Positions 17,877 to 27,186 are shown, numbered from the stretch's first letter. The stretch: DNA of 64,000 nucleotides from Geomonas oryzisoli (GCF_018986915.1 NZ_CP076723.1:3769501-3833500); one strand, 5' to 3'. Numbers and translations: made by a program. Notes: generated by a model not told the origin, from the letters alone.

Positions 17877-19355
17877 ATGTCCGAGACACAGAGCCTGAGC
17901 CACCGTCTCACCGACGAAATCGTCGCCATCATCGAAGCCGGAGTGGACGCCGAGCTGAGCGATGAGAGGTTCAACGACTACTGCATGCAACTCTTCGAGC
18001 TGCAGTACAACAGCAACGCCATCTTCCGCGAGTTCTGCGACCTGAAGAAGGTCCGCCCGGGCGACATCAGCCGCTGGCAGGACGTTCCCATGGTCTACAA
18101 CGACGTGTTCAAGACCCACCTGGTGGCGTCATTCCCGCTGGAGCAGTCGGTGATGGCCTGCCTGACCGGCGGCACCACGAGTCTCACCCAGCGCGGCCGC
18201 ATTTTCCGTGACGAGGACGGCAAGAGGCTCGTCTTCGGCGCCAACAAGATGATGACCAACTCCTTCCTGTTCCCGGACTTCGAGGAAGGGAAGCGCTGCC
18301 GCATCCTGATCCTCGCGCCCAGTCCGGAGATGGCCCCTTCCATGGGGATGGCCATCGGCATGGACCAGACCCGCCAGGCCTTCGGCACGCCGGACAGTAT
18401 GTTTCTTCTCGGCAAGACCGGTATCGACGTAAAGAACCTTTTGAAGGCGCTGCGTGAATCCGAGGCGAGCGGCGTCCCGGTGGCGCTCATCGGCGCAACC
18501 GCCGCCTACGTCTACTTCTTCCAGGCCTGCCGCAGAAAGAAGATCACCTTCAAGCTCCCCGCCGGCAGCCGCGTCTGCGACGGCGGCGGGTACCGCGGCC
18601 GCTTCGGCGTGGTCACCCGCGACGACTACTACAACATGGTCCAGGAGATCCTCGACGTGCCGCGCCACTACTGCGTGAACGTTCTGGGCGAGGCGGAAAC
18701 CGCGACCAACCTGTTCGACGACGCGCTGCGCCGTCACGTCAAGGGGCTTCCCGAGAAGAAGCTGGCCCGCCCGGTGCCGCCGTGGTCCCGCGTACTGGCC
18801 ATGAACATCGACGACCTGTCCCCGCTTCCCGACGGCGAGGTCGGGCTTTTGGCCCACTGGGACTTGGCCAACGTCCCGACCGTGCTGGCCGTCATCACCG
18901 ACAACCTGGGCTACACCACCGACAACGGCCGAAGCTGCGAGATGGTCGGCCGCGCCAAGATTGAGAACGGCAAGGTTTCGCCGCTGCCCGACGAGGAGCG
19001 CACCATGGGACCCATGGGCGACTCCGCCATCTTCCGCATGCTGGAGACCTACACCAACTTCTCCATCGACCTGAAGATGCGTCTGGCGAAGGACCCGAAG
19101 ATGGCCCCTAGCGTGCGCGAGGAGATCGAGGCGCGCCCCGGCTCGGTCGCCTCCTGTCCGCAGGTGGTGGACGAGATCCTCGTTTCGCAGGCGGACAAGG
19201 AAGCCGCCGAGCTGCGTGACCGGTCGCTTGGTGCTTTCAAGGACCAGACCGAGCGCCCGCTCGACTGGTTCGTAACCGAAGCCGAAAAGCAGAAGCTGGT
19301 CGATCACCCCGCCGGGCTCCAGTCGGAAAAGCCGGCGCCGGAGCAGAAGAAGTAG
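17877..19355 (+). CDS. LuxE-like acyl-protein synthetase (adenylate-forming)
   Basis: The 492-residue soluble protein resembles the LuxE/PaaK branch of adenylate-forming enzymes, which activate a carboxylate with ATP and pass the acyl group to a protein. Visible are LTGGTTSLTQRGR (about 97-109), fitting the nucleotide-binding loop, a central GGGYRGRFG segment, GEVGLLAHWDLAN near 320, and a late GRAKIENGK. The last 60 residues are charged and probably disordered. No reductase or acyl carrier is adjacent. It stands alone between two radical SAM genes, with its own promoter and terminator. The acyl substrate is unknown. Confidence 0.72.
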   Translation: MSETQSLSHRLTDEIVAIIEAGVDAELSDERFNDYCMQLFELQYNSNAIFREFCDLKKVRPGDISRWQDVPMVYNDVFKTHLVASFPLEQSVMACLTGGTTSLTQRGRIFRDEDGKRLVFGANKMMTNSFLFPDFEEGKRCRILILAPSPEMAPSMGMAIGMDQTRQAFGTPDSMFLLGKTGIDVKNLLKALRESEASGVPVALIGATAAYVYFFQACRRKKITFKLPAGSRVCDGGGYRGRFGVVTRDDYYNMVQEILDVPRHYCVNVLGEAETATNLFDDALRRHVKGLPEKKLARPVPPWSRVLAMNIDDLSPLPDGEVGLLAHWDLANVPTVLAVITDNLGYTTDNGRSCEMVGRAKIENGKVSPLPDEERTMGPMGDSAIFRMLETYTNFSIDLKMRLAKDPKMAPSVREEIEARPGSVASCPQVVDEILVSQADKEAAELRDRSLGAFKDQTERPLDWFVTEAEKQKLVDHPAGLQSEKPAPEQKK

Positions 19356-19399
19356 GTCAGCACAAGACGAAGTAGCGCAATTTCAAGAGAGCAACATCA

Positions 19400-19437
19400 G
19401 CCCCCGCAGGTGCCCAAGGCGCCGCGGGGGCTTTTTT
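19400..19437 (+). terminator. Terminator of the LuxE-like gene
   Basis: An 8-bp stem, GCCCCCGC (19400-19407) with GCGGGGGC (19424-19431), is followed by six T residues, 45 bases after the stop codon. Confidence 0.9.
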
Positions 19438-19468
19438 GTGTCTTGCGGCCGGCACTGCGGCGACAAGC

Positions 19469-19564
19469 TTCCCCCTCCCTGTCCCTCCCCCTCCGGGGGC
19501 GGGAACGCCGGGGCCGCTGTCCACCCTCCTCCCCCTGGAGGGGGGAGGTCGGGAGGGGGGAAGG
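19469..19564. repeat. GC-rich inverted repeat, family R4, copy 2
   Basis: One unit (19469-19504) and a reverse-oriented relative (19525-19564) lie between the LuxE-like terminator and the end of the convergent radical SAM gene. The first unit has the GACAGGGAGG tail type and the second the GGTCGGGAGG type. Confidence 0.8.
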
Positions 19565-19582
19565 TTTCCCCCCAGCCCTACC

Positions 19583-20917
19583 CTACCTCTGCCTCTTCGC
19601 CCGCACCGACTCCCTGTTCGCCTTCCACTGCTCGAAGGCGATTTTCACGCCCTTTCGCACCGGCAGCTGCGACATGAGCGACAGGATGTGCGCGTAGGGG
19701 AAACCGGCCATGGGGACCTTCATCATGTGCCGCAGCACCCGGGGGAGACTCAACTGCTCCAGGAGGCTGATGTAGAAATGCTCTTCCCTCAGCTCCGGCG
19801 TCATCATCGGATCGGGATGATCGAAGAGCGCGTAGGAGCCGTTGTAGTACTCCCACCCAAGCTCGGGATAGATGTAGGGCTCGTACTCGCGGGAAAGCAC
19901 CGTCCCCGGGTAGGGGACCACCAGCGACGGGTGCATGGAAACGCCCAGCCTATCAGCCACCTCGACTGCGCGCTTGAAGTCGTCGAAGGTATCCTCGCGC
20001 GATCCAAGCATGTAGAAGAGCGAGACATCGATGCCGTGGTCCTTCAGGGTCCTGACCGCGCGCTCACGGTCCACCCCGATCTTGCCGTTGGCCTTGTACG
20101 CCTTGAGGCTCTTCTCGGAGATGGCGTCCCAACCGACCCAGACCGACAACAGGCCGCTCTCGCGCGCAGCGTTCAGCATGCGCGATCCTTCCGGCGCCAG
20201 CACGGGGCCCAGGCTGCCGAAGGCCATGTACTTCTTGGGGCTTCCCTTGAGCGCGGTGAAGAGTTCGATGGCGCGCTTGGTCTCGGAGCTCCACCAGATG
20301 TTCTCGTCGCCGATCTCGTACATCTTCTCGGGGATGGCGGCCACGTCGCGCACCACGTCCTCGATGGGACGGAAGCGGATCTTGGCGCCGAAGAAGGGTT
20401 TCACCGAGCAGAAGGTGCAGTTGAAGGGGCAGCCGCGCGAGGTGTTGACGATGCGGAACTGGTGGTTGTTCTTGAGCATGCCGTAGAGCGGCGTCGGCAT
20501 GTTGATGAGCTCCAGCTGCTCGCCCCGGTAGAAGGACTGCAGTGTCCCGGCACGGAAATCCTTGAGGACCTGCGGCCAGCAGCTCTCCGCCTCGCCGATG
20601 ACCACGGCGTCGCCGTGCGTCTTCGCCTCCTCGGGCATGGCCGAGGCGTGCATGCCGCCGAAGACCACCTTGATGCCGCGCGCCCTGAGGGAATCCGCGA
20701 TGTTGTAGCCTGAGACCGCAGTGGGGGTCAGGATGCTGATGGCGGCGAGGTCGCAGTCGACGCTCTTGTAGGCGTCGGGGGTCGCGCTGCCGGAAATCAG
20801 CTGGATCTCGATGGAGGGGTCCGCCTGGCGGGTCAGCGCCGCCAGGTATTCCAGGATTGGGGGAGCTACCGGTGTCCAGCCGAAGGGAAGCGGCGGAAAG
20901 ATGATGCAAAGTTTCAT
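19583..20917 (-). CDS. B12-binding radical SAM protein, second subfamily (B)
   Basis: The 444 residues comprise a cobalamin-type Rossmann domain (IIFPPLPFGWTPVAPP start, GGMHASAMPEEA near 87-98) and a radical SAM domain with CPFNCTFC (Cys 163, 167, 170) followed by SVKPFFG. It belongs with the proteins at 55258-56598 and 58709-60028. The three share PPxLEYLAxLT near residue 20, a GWE/GWD-S segment in the barrel, PYPGT and a tail beginning GFPxxHI. The substrate is unknown. It is the last gene of a unit starting with ccsA at 22321, 31 bases behind a secreted protein. Confidence 0.88.
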   Translation of the reverse strand: MKLCIIFPPLPFGWTPVAPPILEYLAALTRQADPSIEIQLISGSATPDAYKSVDCDLAAISILTPTAVSGYNIADSLRARGIKVVFGGMHASAMPEEAKTHGDAVVIGEAESCWPQVLKDFRAGTLQSFYRGEQLELINMPTPLYGMLKNNHQFRIVNTSRGCPFNCTFCSVKPFFGAKIRFRPIEDVVRDVAAIPEKMYEIGDENIWWSSETKRAIELFTALKGSPKKYMAFGSLGPVLAPEGSRMLNAARESGLLSVWVGWDAISEKSLKAYKANGKIGVDRERAVRTLKDHGIDVSLFYMLGSREDTFDDFKRAVEVADRLGVSMHPSLVVPYPGTVLSREYEPYIYPELGWEYYNGSYALFDHPDPMMTPELREEHFYISLLEQLSLPRVLRHMMKVPMAGFPYAHILSLMSQLPVRKGVKIAFEQWKANRESVRAKRQR

Positions 20918-20948
20918 GTATTACCTTGACTGCGTTGCCCCGCCGGGA

Positions 20949-21461
20949 TTACAGGTCGAGCTTCTTGTTGGCGTAGATGGCATCCACCACACCCTTGATG
21001 TCGGAGATGGGATATGCCGTGGTCTTGCCGTCCTTGGTCTGCACGGTCCTCGACGCCATGACGATACCGTACTCGCCGCTGGGATAGATGACGAACTTCA
21101 GCACCACCCCCTTCTCGGCGATACCGGCCCGGCGCCCCTTGAAATCAAACCACCCGGTCGGGCTGGAGCCGCGGAAGTCGACATAGAAGTTGCCGGCCGC
21201 GCCACGGGTCTCGTACCAGTGTTTCTCTTTGAAGTAGCCGTACTTCTCGAAGGCGTCCCCGATCTTCTTGTTGGGGTAACCCGGCAGGGTGGCATCCTTG
21301 ATGACGTCGGCCATAGGCCTGGCGGGCCCGAGGCCGCCCGTGCCGCCGCCGTGCGGGCTGATCATGGAGGGCCGGTTCATCATGATTTCCGGTGACGGCG
21401 ACGCGAACACGCCGGAAACGACAAAAAGCACCAGTAAGAAGGGGACGAACATTATGCGCAT
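20949..21461 (-). CDS. Secreted protein of unknown function
   Basis: The 170 residues start with a clear signal peptide (MRIMFVPFLLVLFVVSGVFA) and continue as a soluble periplasmic protein with a glycine-rich segment (HGGGTGGLG) and a likely beta-rich C-terminal half. There are no cysteines or heme motifs in the mature part. I do not recognise the family. It sits between ccsA (29 bases upstream) and a radical SAM gene (31 bases downstream), which points to a periplasmic role linked to cytochrome maturation. SD TAGGAG precedes the ATG at 21461. Confidence 0.75.
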   Translation of the reverse strand: MRIMFVPFLLVLFVVSGVFASPSPEIMMNRPSMISPHGGGTGGLGPARPMADVIKDATLPGYPNKKIGDAFEKYGYFKEKHWYETRGAAGNFYVDFRGSSPTGWFDFKGRRAGIAEKGVVLKFVIYPSGEYGIVMASRTVQTKDGKTTAYPISDIKGVVDAIYANKKLDL

Positions 21462-21490
21462 GCGGTGAATCTCCTACCAAAGAAACTGAA

Positions 21491-22321
21491 TCAGTGCTGA
21501 ATCCTGAAACCGGCGTGGAAGGTTTCGACGCCGAAGGGAATGCCCCAGTAGCTCACGATCATCACCACGACGGCGATGAGGGAATACCAGGCAAGCCTGG
21601 TGCCGCGCCAGCCGAAGGTGACCCGCAAATGAAGATAGATGCCGTAGATGAGCCAGGAGATGAGCGACCACACCTCGACCGGATCCCAGTTCCAGTAGTT
21701 GCCCTTGACGGTGTTGGACCAGTAGGCCCCGGAGATGATCATGAGGCCGTACATGATGAAGCCCCCCGCGACGAAGCGGTAGGACAGCCTGTCGATGGTC
21801 GCAAGCTCCGGCAGTTTCGCCGCGAGCCCCGCGTCGTTTCTCTCCTTGAAGAGATACAGAAAGCCCATGCCGGCAGCGAGGAGGACCGAGGCGAAGCCGA
21901 TGGTGGCGCCGGTGATGTGGACCCAGATCCAGCCGCTTTGCAGGGCGGGGGCGATGGTCGCCGCGACCTCCTTCAAAAGCGTACCCGCCCACCCCAGAAG
22001 GACGAAGGCCACCGGCATGACCAGCGCGCCCAGCGGCAGTACCTTCTTGATGGTGAACTCGGAAATGAGGAAGATGAGGACGGTCATGAACACGCCCAGG
22101 CTGAGGGACTCGGAGATGGAGATGAACGGGGTCACCCCGGCCCCCGAAGCGGCCCAGCGCATGGCGATCGCTATGACGTGAGGGATGAAGCCGGCCAGTG
22201 CGCTAAAGAGACCGGCACGGAACAGCTTGTCATAGTTCGCGATGAACCCGAAGATGTAACAGAATGTGCTCAAGCCATACAGTGCAACGGCTGTCCAGAA
22301 AAACAAGAGTTCGGCTTTCAT
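21491..22321 (-). CDS. ccsA: CcsA-type cytochrome c biogenesis protein
   Basis: The 276-residue multi-spanning protein has the tryptophan-rich heme-handling motif WNWDPVEVWSLISW (near 213-226) and the flanking histidines typical of CcsA/CcmC-family heme transporters. It should work with a ResB protein to deliver heme for cytochrome c attachment. No ResB is directly adjacent. The nearest is the ResB-like gene at 24528-25676 on the same strand, beyond two plus-strand genes. I chose the ATG at 22321 (SD GGAGGTGA). An upstream in-frame start at 22384 would add an unlikely charged leader. Confidence 0.93.
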   Translation of the reverse strand: MKAELLFFWTAVALYGLSTFCYIFGFIANYDKLFRAGLFSALAGFIPHVIAIAMRWAASGAGVTPFISISESLSLGVFMTVLIFLISEFTIKKVLPLGALVMPVAFVLLGWAGTLLKEVAATIAPALQSGWIWVHITGATIGFASVLLAAGMGFLYLFKERNDAGLAAKLPELATIDRLSYRFVAGGFIMYGLMIISGAYWSNTVKGNYWNWDPVEVWSLISWLIYGIYLHLRVTFGWRGTRLAWYSLIAVVVMIVSYWGIPFGVETFHAGFRIQH

Positions 22322-22386
22322 CCATTCACCTCCAGAAGTAGGTTTCCGACAGTACTGCCCACTCAGGCTGTAGCGCCGGACCACCC

Positions 22387-22416
22387 ATTAAAACATGCAC
22401 CATCCTGCCATGTCAA
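22387..22416 (-). promoter_or_regulatory. Promoter of the ccsA unit
   Basis: On the minus strand a perfect -35 TTGACA (22411-22416), an 18-base spacer and TTTAAT (22387-22392, 5 of 6 consensus) lie 66 bases before the ccsA start. In the rest of the 22322-22544 divergent gap I see only the SD of the plus-strand gene. Confidence 0.6.
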
Positions 22417-22544
22417 ACCTTATGATTCCCGCCTGGTTTCAGCTTTTCCGCACACTGTAGCTCTTCTATGACAGCCCGGACGAGTCCCAAAGAGTAACGA
22501 TTGTCACCAGTATCAGGCCCTCGGTTCTGAAGGAGAGGAGACTC

Positions 22545-23264
22545 ATGCGCCTTGACGAAAAAGCCCTGTTCATTCATAGTGTGGCAGCGGTCCGGGACGC
22601 TGTTGTGCCGGCCGGAACCGCCGCGTCACACAGTCGTGCGCATCGGCCTGTGCGACCTGAAACCACTCCCGGGATTGCAACCATGTACCGACACAAAACC
22701 GTCTGGTCATTGGCAGCCACCGCCTTGCTTATCGCGGTCATTGCCGTTGACAACAATCATGGCACCGGCCACAGGATCTTCGCGCCAGGAAGAGAAACCG
22801 TCACCGTGGCATCGCCCGAAAAGGCATACCATGTATGGCAACACAAAGGGGTCAAGGGGAGGACGCTGGTTCTTTTCGACCGCTACCCGCACATGCACGG
22901 CCGCTTCAACTACGAGGGCGAGCCGCAACTGGAGCATTCCAACCTGATCGAGTACTCCATATTCCAGAATGTCATCCGCAAGCTCTATTTCATCGTCCCC
23001 GACGAGAACTGGGTGGAGTTTCTGCAGCAACCAACAACCAAGGTCATAAAGCCCATTGCGGGACTGGAGAGGGGCGTCTCGCTGTACGACCTGAACGGCC
23101 TCCCGATGATCGGAACCACGCCCTCGTCGCTGCCGCATATCCCCGAGCAGGTGCTGGTCTACATCAACGGCGACGTGTTCGACGCTAGACAGGCGCAGGA
23201 TCTGCTCACCCGCAAAGGCATCTCCAGCGACATCACCGTCATCTACCAGGGCAACCGCAAATGA
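22545..23264 (+). CDS. Membrane-anchored protein of unknown function
   Basis: The 239-residue product from ATG 22545 has a strong SD (AAGGAGAG). It would have 46 unusual N-terminal residues before a single membrane helix (about 54-69) and a soluble extracytoplasmic domain. A second ATG at 22683 starts just before the helix and gives a more ordinary anchored protein of 193 residues, but has a poor SD. The soluble part has no recognised domain. It overlaps the glycosyltransferase gene by four bases (ATGA), so the two are coupled and probably act together, perhaps in envelope glycosylation. Confidence 0.65.
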   Translation: MRLDEKALFIHSVAAVRDAVVPAGTAASHSRAHRPVRPETTPGIATMYRHKTVWSLAATALLIAVIAVDNNHGTGHRIFAPGRETVTVASPEKAYHVWQHKGVKGRTLVLFDRYPHMHGRFNYEGEPQLEHSNLIEYSIFQNVIRKLYFIVPDENWVEFLQQPTTKVIKPIAGLERGVSLYDLNGLPMIGTTPSSLPHIPEQVLVYINGDVFDARQAQDLLTRKGISSDITVIYQGNRK

Positions 23265-24490
23265 AGAGAAACGAGATAATCCTTGTCTGCCTGCTGTTCC
23301 TGCTCGCCTTCGGCCTGAGGTTCTACGACATCGGCTATCCCAGCTTCAGATGGGGCGATGAGATGGCCCACGTCCCCGCCGGAACCAACTACTGGCTCAA
23401 CGGACAGTTCGAGCCCGACAACTGGGAGCATCCACCGCTGCGCCACATCATCATGTACGGTTTCCTGCAGCTTTTCGGCGACAACCCGTACGGGTGGCGC
23501 ATGAGGAACATCCTGTTCGGAGCGGTCGCCTGCGTGCTCACCTACCTCTTCGCGCGCAACGTGAGCGGCGGGAGAAAAGCCGCGCTGCTGGCGGGGTTGC
23601 TGCTCGCCACCGACCCCCTGCACATCGTCATGTCCCGCTACACCTTCGAGGAGATCTACGGCGGGGCCTTCTTCCTCGCGGCGATCGTGCTCTACCAAAG
23701 GCACGCCGGGCGCAGTTGGCTCGTCGCGGCGAGCGCCTTTTTCATGGGGTGCGCCCTGGCCACCAAGTGGTACTACGTCCCCTGCTGGCTGCTGATCTAC
23801 CTGCTGCTTCTGAAAGAGAACCGGAACTATCGTAGCGTGGGGACCGCGTTCTTCATCACGGCGACCTATCTCTTCATTCCGGCCAGCGTGTTCATCGGTT
23901 CCTACTACTTCTGGTTCATGCGCGGTTATGCTTTCCCCGAGTTCCTCCAGTTCATACAGGACGCCTACTTTTCGCTGCAGACCTACCGGCCGGAGAACTA
24001 CAACCCGGAGATGGTCTTCTTAAGTCACACCTCCGCGCTGGAATGGTTCATCCGCTCCGTCACCGTCGGCCAGGGGACCTTCATCGGTGCCGACCGCGGC
24101 GAATTCATTCTCTACATGAACAGCCTGCCGGTCTGGATCGCCACCCTGCCGGCCATGGTCTTGCTCGCGGTTCTGGCGCAGCGCCGCAAATCGCTCGAGC
24201 TCGGCCTGCCGGTGCTGCTGTTTCTGGGGACCTACTCCCTCTTCATCGAGGTCAAGCGTCCCACCTTCATCTACTCCGCGGCGCCGCTGCTCCCCTTCGC
24301 CTTCACCGCCATAGGCTGCCTGGTCGTGGAGGTGACCGGGCGGGTCAATGCCCGTCTCTACCACCTGGTACTGGTGACGATGCTGGCCTGGAACCTGTAC
24401 CTGTATCCCCTGGCTACCGCGAAGAACGTGCCGGTCGCGCCCTACCGCTACCTGCTCGACGAATCCGACGCGAAACTGTACCGGCAGTAG
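23261..24490 (+). CDS. GT-C family membrane glycosyltransferase (PMT/ArnT-like)
   Basis: The 409 residues contain about ten membrane helices. The first loop has FRWGDEMAHVPAG and WEHPPLRH, matching the acidic and HPP motifs of polyprenyl-phosphate-dependent GT-C enzymes that move a sugar onto lipid or protein on the outer face of the inner membrane. Donor and acceptor cannot be read. Given the neighbouring secreted cytochromes, cytochrome or envelope glycosylation is a possibility only. Translation is coupled to the upstream gene. The convergent ResB-like gene ends 38 bases away, with no clear terminator between. Confidence 0.8.
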   Translation: MKRNEIILVCLLFLLAFGLRFYDIGYPSFRWGDEMAHVPAGTNYWLNGQFEPDNWEHPPLRHIIMYGFLQLFGDNPYGWRMRNILFGAVACVLTYLFARNVSGGRKAALLAGLLLATDPLHIVMSRYTFEEIYGGAFFLAAIVLYQRHAGRSWLVAASAFFMGCALATKWYYVPCWLLIYLLLLKENRNYRSVGTAFFITATYLFIPASVFIGSYYFWFMRGYAFPEFLQFIQDAYFSLQTYRPENYNPEMVFLSHTSALEWFIRSVTVGQGTFIGADRGEFILYMNSLPVWIATLPAMVLLAVLAQRRKSLELGLPVLLFLGTYSLFIEVKRPTFIYSAAPLLPFAFTAIGCLVVEVTGRVNARLYHLVLVTMLAWNLYLYPLATAKNVPVAPYRYLLDESDAKLYRQ

Positions 24491-24527
24491 ATCGTGGCCG
24501 CCGGCCTGTTCCGGGTCCCGCGTCCAA

Positions 24528-25676
24528 TCAGGCCTTCAGGCAATCCCGCCGCCCTTTCATAATCCGCCCCACCGTGGTGAGTATCATACCGAACAGTCCG
24601 ACCCAGAGGCTGCTGAGCACGATGATCTGGCCCGGTTCGTAGCTCACCTTCATGCTGACCCAGTAACGGACCTCCCGCGCGGAAAGGCGGTACTCGCCCG
24701 CGTCGTACATCGCCCCGAGCGGGGTCTGGCTCTTCTCGAAGGTCTGCTGGTCCGCCATGCTCAGGGGGGAACCAAGAGGCTTCACCATGAAGAAGGCTGT
24801 TCCTGATTTCGGCTGCACCGGGTCCGGACGATACGCCACCTGGAGGTCAAAGAGCGGCTTCTCGGGGGCGTACGGGAAGGTGAGGCTGCCTGGGCCGGTC
24901 TTGGTCCCGGTGGTGTAAAAGGTAGATTTGGCGTCGTGCTTGAGGCTCTGCAGCGGGATATAGGCGCCGTAAAGCTCCTTCCCCTGCTTGTCAAAAAGAA
25001 CCGTCAGGACGCTGTACCCTTCCTGGTCCGGGAAGAATTTGAATCCCCTGTAATTGAGGTTCTTGGTGAGGTAGATGGTTTCCTGCTTCTTGGCCTCTCC
25101 CTCACCCACCGTTATGTCGTAGGCCCTCTTCTTCTCCACACCGTCCAGCTTGTAGCCCATGTGCATGGCATTGAGGGTGGTTTCCCCCTTGAGCCACAAG
25201 ACGTTGAAGAACCTCCCCATCGACACCTGGTCGTAGCTCTGGCGCTCTCCGTTTTGGACCGTCTCCCCTTCGGTGAGCCTCATCGCCCCCCTGAAGAAGA
25301 ACAGGCTGTTGTAGATTATCCCTATGAACATCGCAACGAAGCTGAGGTGGAACAGGATCATTCCGAAGGAAATCAGGGTGACCCTGCGCCCCCAGATCCT
25401 GCCGAAGAAACAGCAGGCGACGTTGACGATGAGGAACACCAGGAGGCCGTTGAACCACATGGTGTCGAAGATCATCTCGCCGGAGCGTTGCCCGCGGAAC
25501 AGCGTAACGCCGACCACGCAGCAGGCCAGGATGGCCACCAGAAGGACCATGGCGAGCCTGGCGGATGCCAGGAAGTCGTAAATCGCACGCAGTGTCCTGT
25601 TTACCGGGTGAACGCGCGGTTCCAGCGGGAAGCGCTCGCCGTCGTTTTCGTTATCGGGTGCTTCTATTTTTGCCAT
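24528..25676 (-). CDS. ResB-like cytochrome c biogenesis protein
   Basis: The 382-residue protein has three N-terminal helices (about 40-60, 75-95, 105-128), a long periplasmic domain (about 130-345) and a last helix (about 350-375), the ResB layout. Family-like segments are NLNYRGFKFFPDQEGYSVLTVLFD in pieces (for example PDQEGYSVLTV) and FMVKPLGSPLS. It is coupled to the upstream lipoprotein gene, whose stop shares a base with this ATG. It lies directly downstream of the giant cytochrome operon, beyond that operon's terminator. It probably handles heme for those cytochromes with a CcsA encoded elsewhere. Confidence 0.83.
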   Translation of the reverse strand: MAKIEAPDNENDGERFPLEPRVHPVNRTLRAIYDFLASARLAMVLLVAILACCVVGVTLFRGQRSGEMIFDTMWFNGLLVFLIVNVACCFFGRIWGRRVTLISFGMILFHLSFVAMFIGIIYNSLFFFRGAMRLTEGETVQNGERQSYDQVSMGRFFNVLWLKGETTLNAMHMGYKLDGVEKKRAYDITVGEGEAKKQETIYLTKNLNYRGFKFFPDQEGYSVLTVLFDKQGKELYGAYIPLQSLKHDAKSTFYTTGTKTGPGSLTFPYAPEKPLFDLQVAYRPDPVQPKSGTAFFMVKPLGSPLSMADQQTFEKSQTPLGAMYDAGEYRLSAREVRYWVSMKVSYEPGQIIVLSSLWVGLFGMILTTVGRIMKGRRDCLKA

Positions 25677-27043
25677 TACAGCTTCTCCACGTTCCAGACA
25701 AGTTTGCCGCCATCCTTGACACCGTAGGCGAGCAATTTGCCGTCAGGCGAGAAGACCGGGGGGAACACCATCTCATGCACCGGGTCCTGCCGGATGATCT
25801 TGCCGTCCAGGTCCGAGACCACAACGAAACGTTTGCCTTCATGGCGGACCCGGTAGACCACCCGCTTGCCATCCGGACTAAAAGTCGGGCCGGTGACCTT
25901 GTCAAACCTCGGCCCTTCCTTGCCGTTCACCACGGCGAAGATGCTCTTCCCGGTCACGCCAGGGGTCACCTTGCGGCCGAGGTACACGCGGCCCTTGCCG
26001 TCCTTGCTGTACGCCAGTTCGCCAACCTCGTCGTAGCGCCGGACGTCAGGCTCGCTGCCGGAGAAGGGTTCATGAAAGGCGCAGCTACCGTTGGAATCAG
26101 TCAGGAGGCCGACCCCCGTGTTGCCGGGGCGGAAGACGATCTGGCCCACCAGCTTACCGACGGGAAAGGGCTTTTCCTGACCGTTGCACACGAGGAGCCT
26201 GGTTCCGCCCTTCTCGGCGACATATGCCACCGACGATCCGTCCGGGCTGATGACGAGGTCCTTGATGCTGTCGTACAGCGCCCCTTCCTTGACCTGGTCC
26301 GGCTTGGCGAGACTCAGCTCAATCACCCTTTGTTTCCCCTGCACGTCAGAGGTAGCCGCGATCCTCGTTTTGTCTTCGCTTATGACCATGACTGTGCCGG
26401 TCGCTTCCCGAATCCATTGCTTCTTGAAGTCGAGGTCGGTGACGATTAACCGCGGCTTGGCGCCTTCCGCCAGGCTGTCCACGAAAGCCATTCTGGTGCC
26501 ATCCGCACTGAAGCCGAACTGGTTGTGCTCCGTCCTGTAGGCGGGGAAGCTCCGGCCATCGACGACGAAATACCAGCGTCCGCCTGTTTTGGCCTGGTAC
26601 GCGACATGGCGGCTGTCCGGACTGAAAAAGGGAATCTCCAACTCATCGACGACCTCCCCCTCCTTTCCATCTACAACCATGCGCAGTTTGTCCTCCACGT
26701 AGGCTTGGTAAGCGAGGCGCTGTCCATCCGGGCTGAGCGTAGGGGTCAAAATATTGGTATAGGAGTTCCCCCGTTTGCCGTTATGGACAACATGGAACTT
26801 CCCTCCCTGCTCCGCCGTGTAAAAGAAACCTCGCCCGGTGGCGTTGAACTCCACCTGGGGAACGTTGCGAATGGCGTTGGCGTTCCAGGCGCCGCCTTGT
26901 TGCGATCCTCCAGGGATTTCGGCGACCGTGGTGGTCGTAGTGAGCAAGGAGAGGTCTTGTGGTTTTGCTGATTCCTTCTGGCACCCGGTGAGGCAGAGCG
27001 CCAACACCGTAGTCAGGGACATTGCTTTCATGCTTCCTGTCAT
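25676..27043 (-). CDS. Beta-propeller lipoprotein (TolB/WD40-like repeats)
   Basis: The 455 residues begin with a lipoprotein signal whose lipobox is LTGC (Cys21). The mature part has at least six SPDG-type blades (for example LSPDGQRLAYQ, FSPDSRHVAYQ, FSPDGKRVVYR, FSPDGKLLAYG), as in TolB-like propellers. It should be a membrane-tethered scaffold for protein contacts in the periplasm or outer membrane. The ATG at 27043 has AAGGA eight bases upstream. The stop overlaps the start of the ResB-like gene. Its place between the giant cytochromes and ResB suggests a role in their assembly, which is inference. Confidence 0.83.
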   Translation of the reverse strand: MTGSMKAMSLTTVLALCLTGCQKESAKPQDLSLLTTTTTVAEIPGGSQQGGAWNANAIRNVPQVEFNATGRGFFYTAEQGGKFHVVHNGKRGNSYTNILTPTLSPDGQRLAYQAYVEDKLRMVVDGKEGEVVDELEIPFFSPDSRHVAYQAKTGGRWYFVVDGRSFPAYRTEHNQFGFSADGTRMAFVDSLAEGAKPRLIVTDLDFKKQWIREATGTVMVISEDKTRIAATSDVQGKQRVIELSLAKPDQVKEGALYDSIKDLVISPDGSSVAYVAEKGGTRLLVCNGQEKPFPVGKLVGQIVFRPGNTGVGLLTDSNGSCAFHEPFSGSEPDVRRYDEVGELAYSKDGKGRVYLGRKVTPGVTGKSIFAVVNGKEGPRFDKVTGPTFSPDGKRVVYRVRHEGKRFVVVSDLDGKIIRQDPVHEMVFPPVFSPDGKLLAYGVKDGGKLVWNVEKL

Positions 27044-27127
27044 ACATCGATCCTTGTTTCCGCTGCGCCTGCGAGGGCGCAGCCCTTGCTACACCTCGCC
27101 GGTCGTGGACTTTGGCCGGTCACTCAA

Positions 27128-27155
27128 GAAAAAAACCCCGCCCTGGTGGGCGGGG
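27128..27155 (-). terminator. Terminator of the giant cytochrome operon
   Basis: A perfect 8-bp stem (CCCCGCCC 27136-27143 with GGGCGGGG 27148-27155) is followed on the minus strand by eight T residues. It lies 31 bases after the stop of the last cytochrome gene and separates that operon from the lipoprotein-resB pair. Confidence 0.92.
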
Positions 27156-27186
27156 TAATGATCTTTCAGCCAACGCTTTGGGCTGC

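Noticed and set aside
16022-20917. Cobalamin riboswitch controlling the B12 radical SAM genes
   Set aside because: No B12-box-like sequence is visible in the gaps before any of the six genes.
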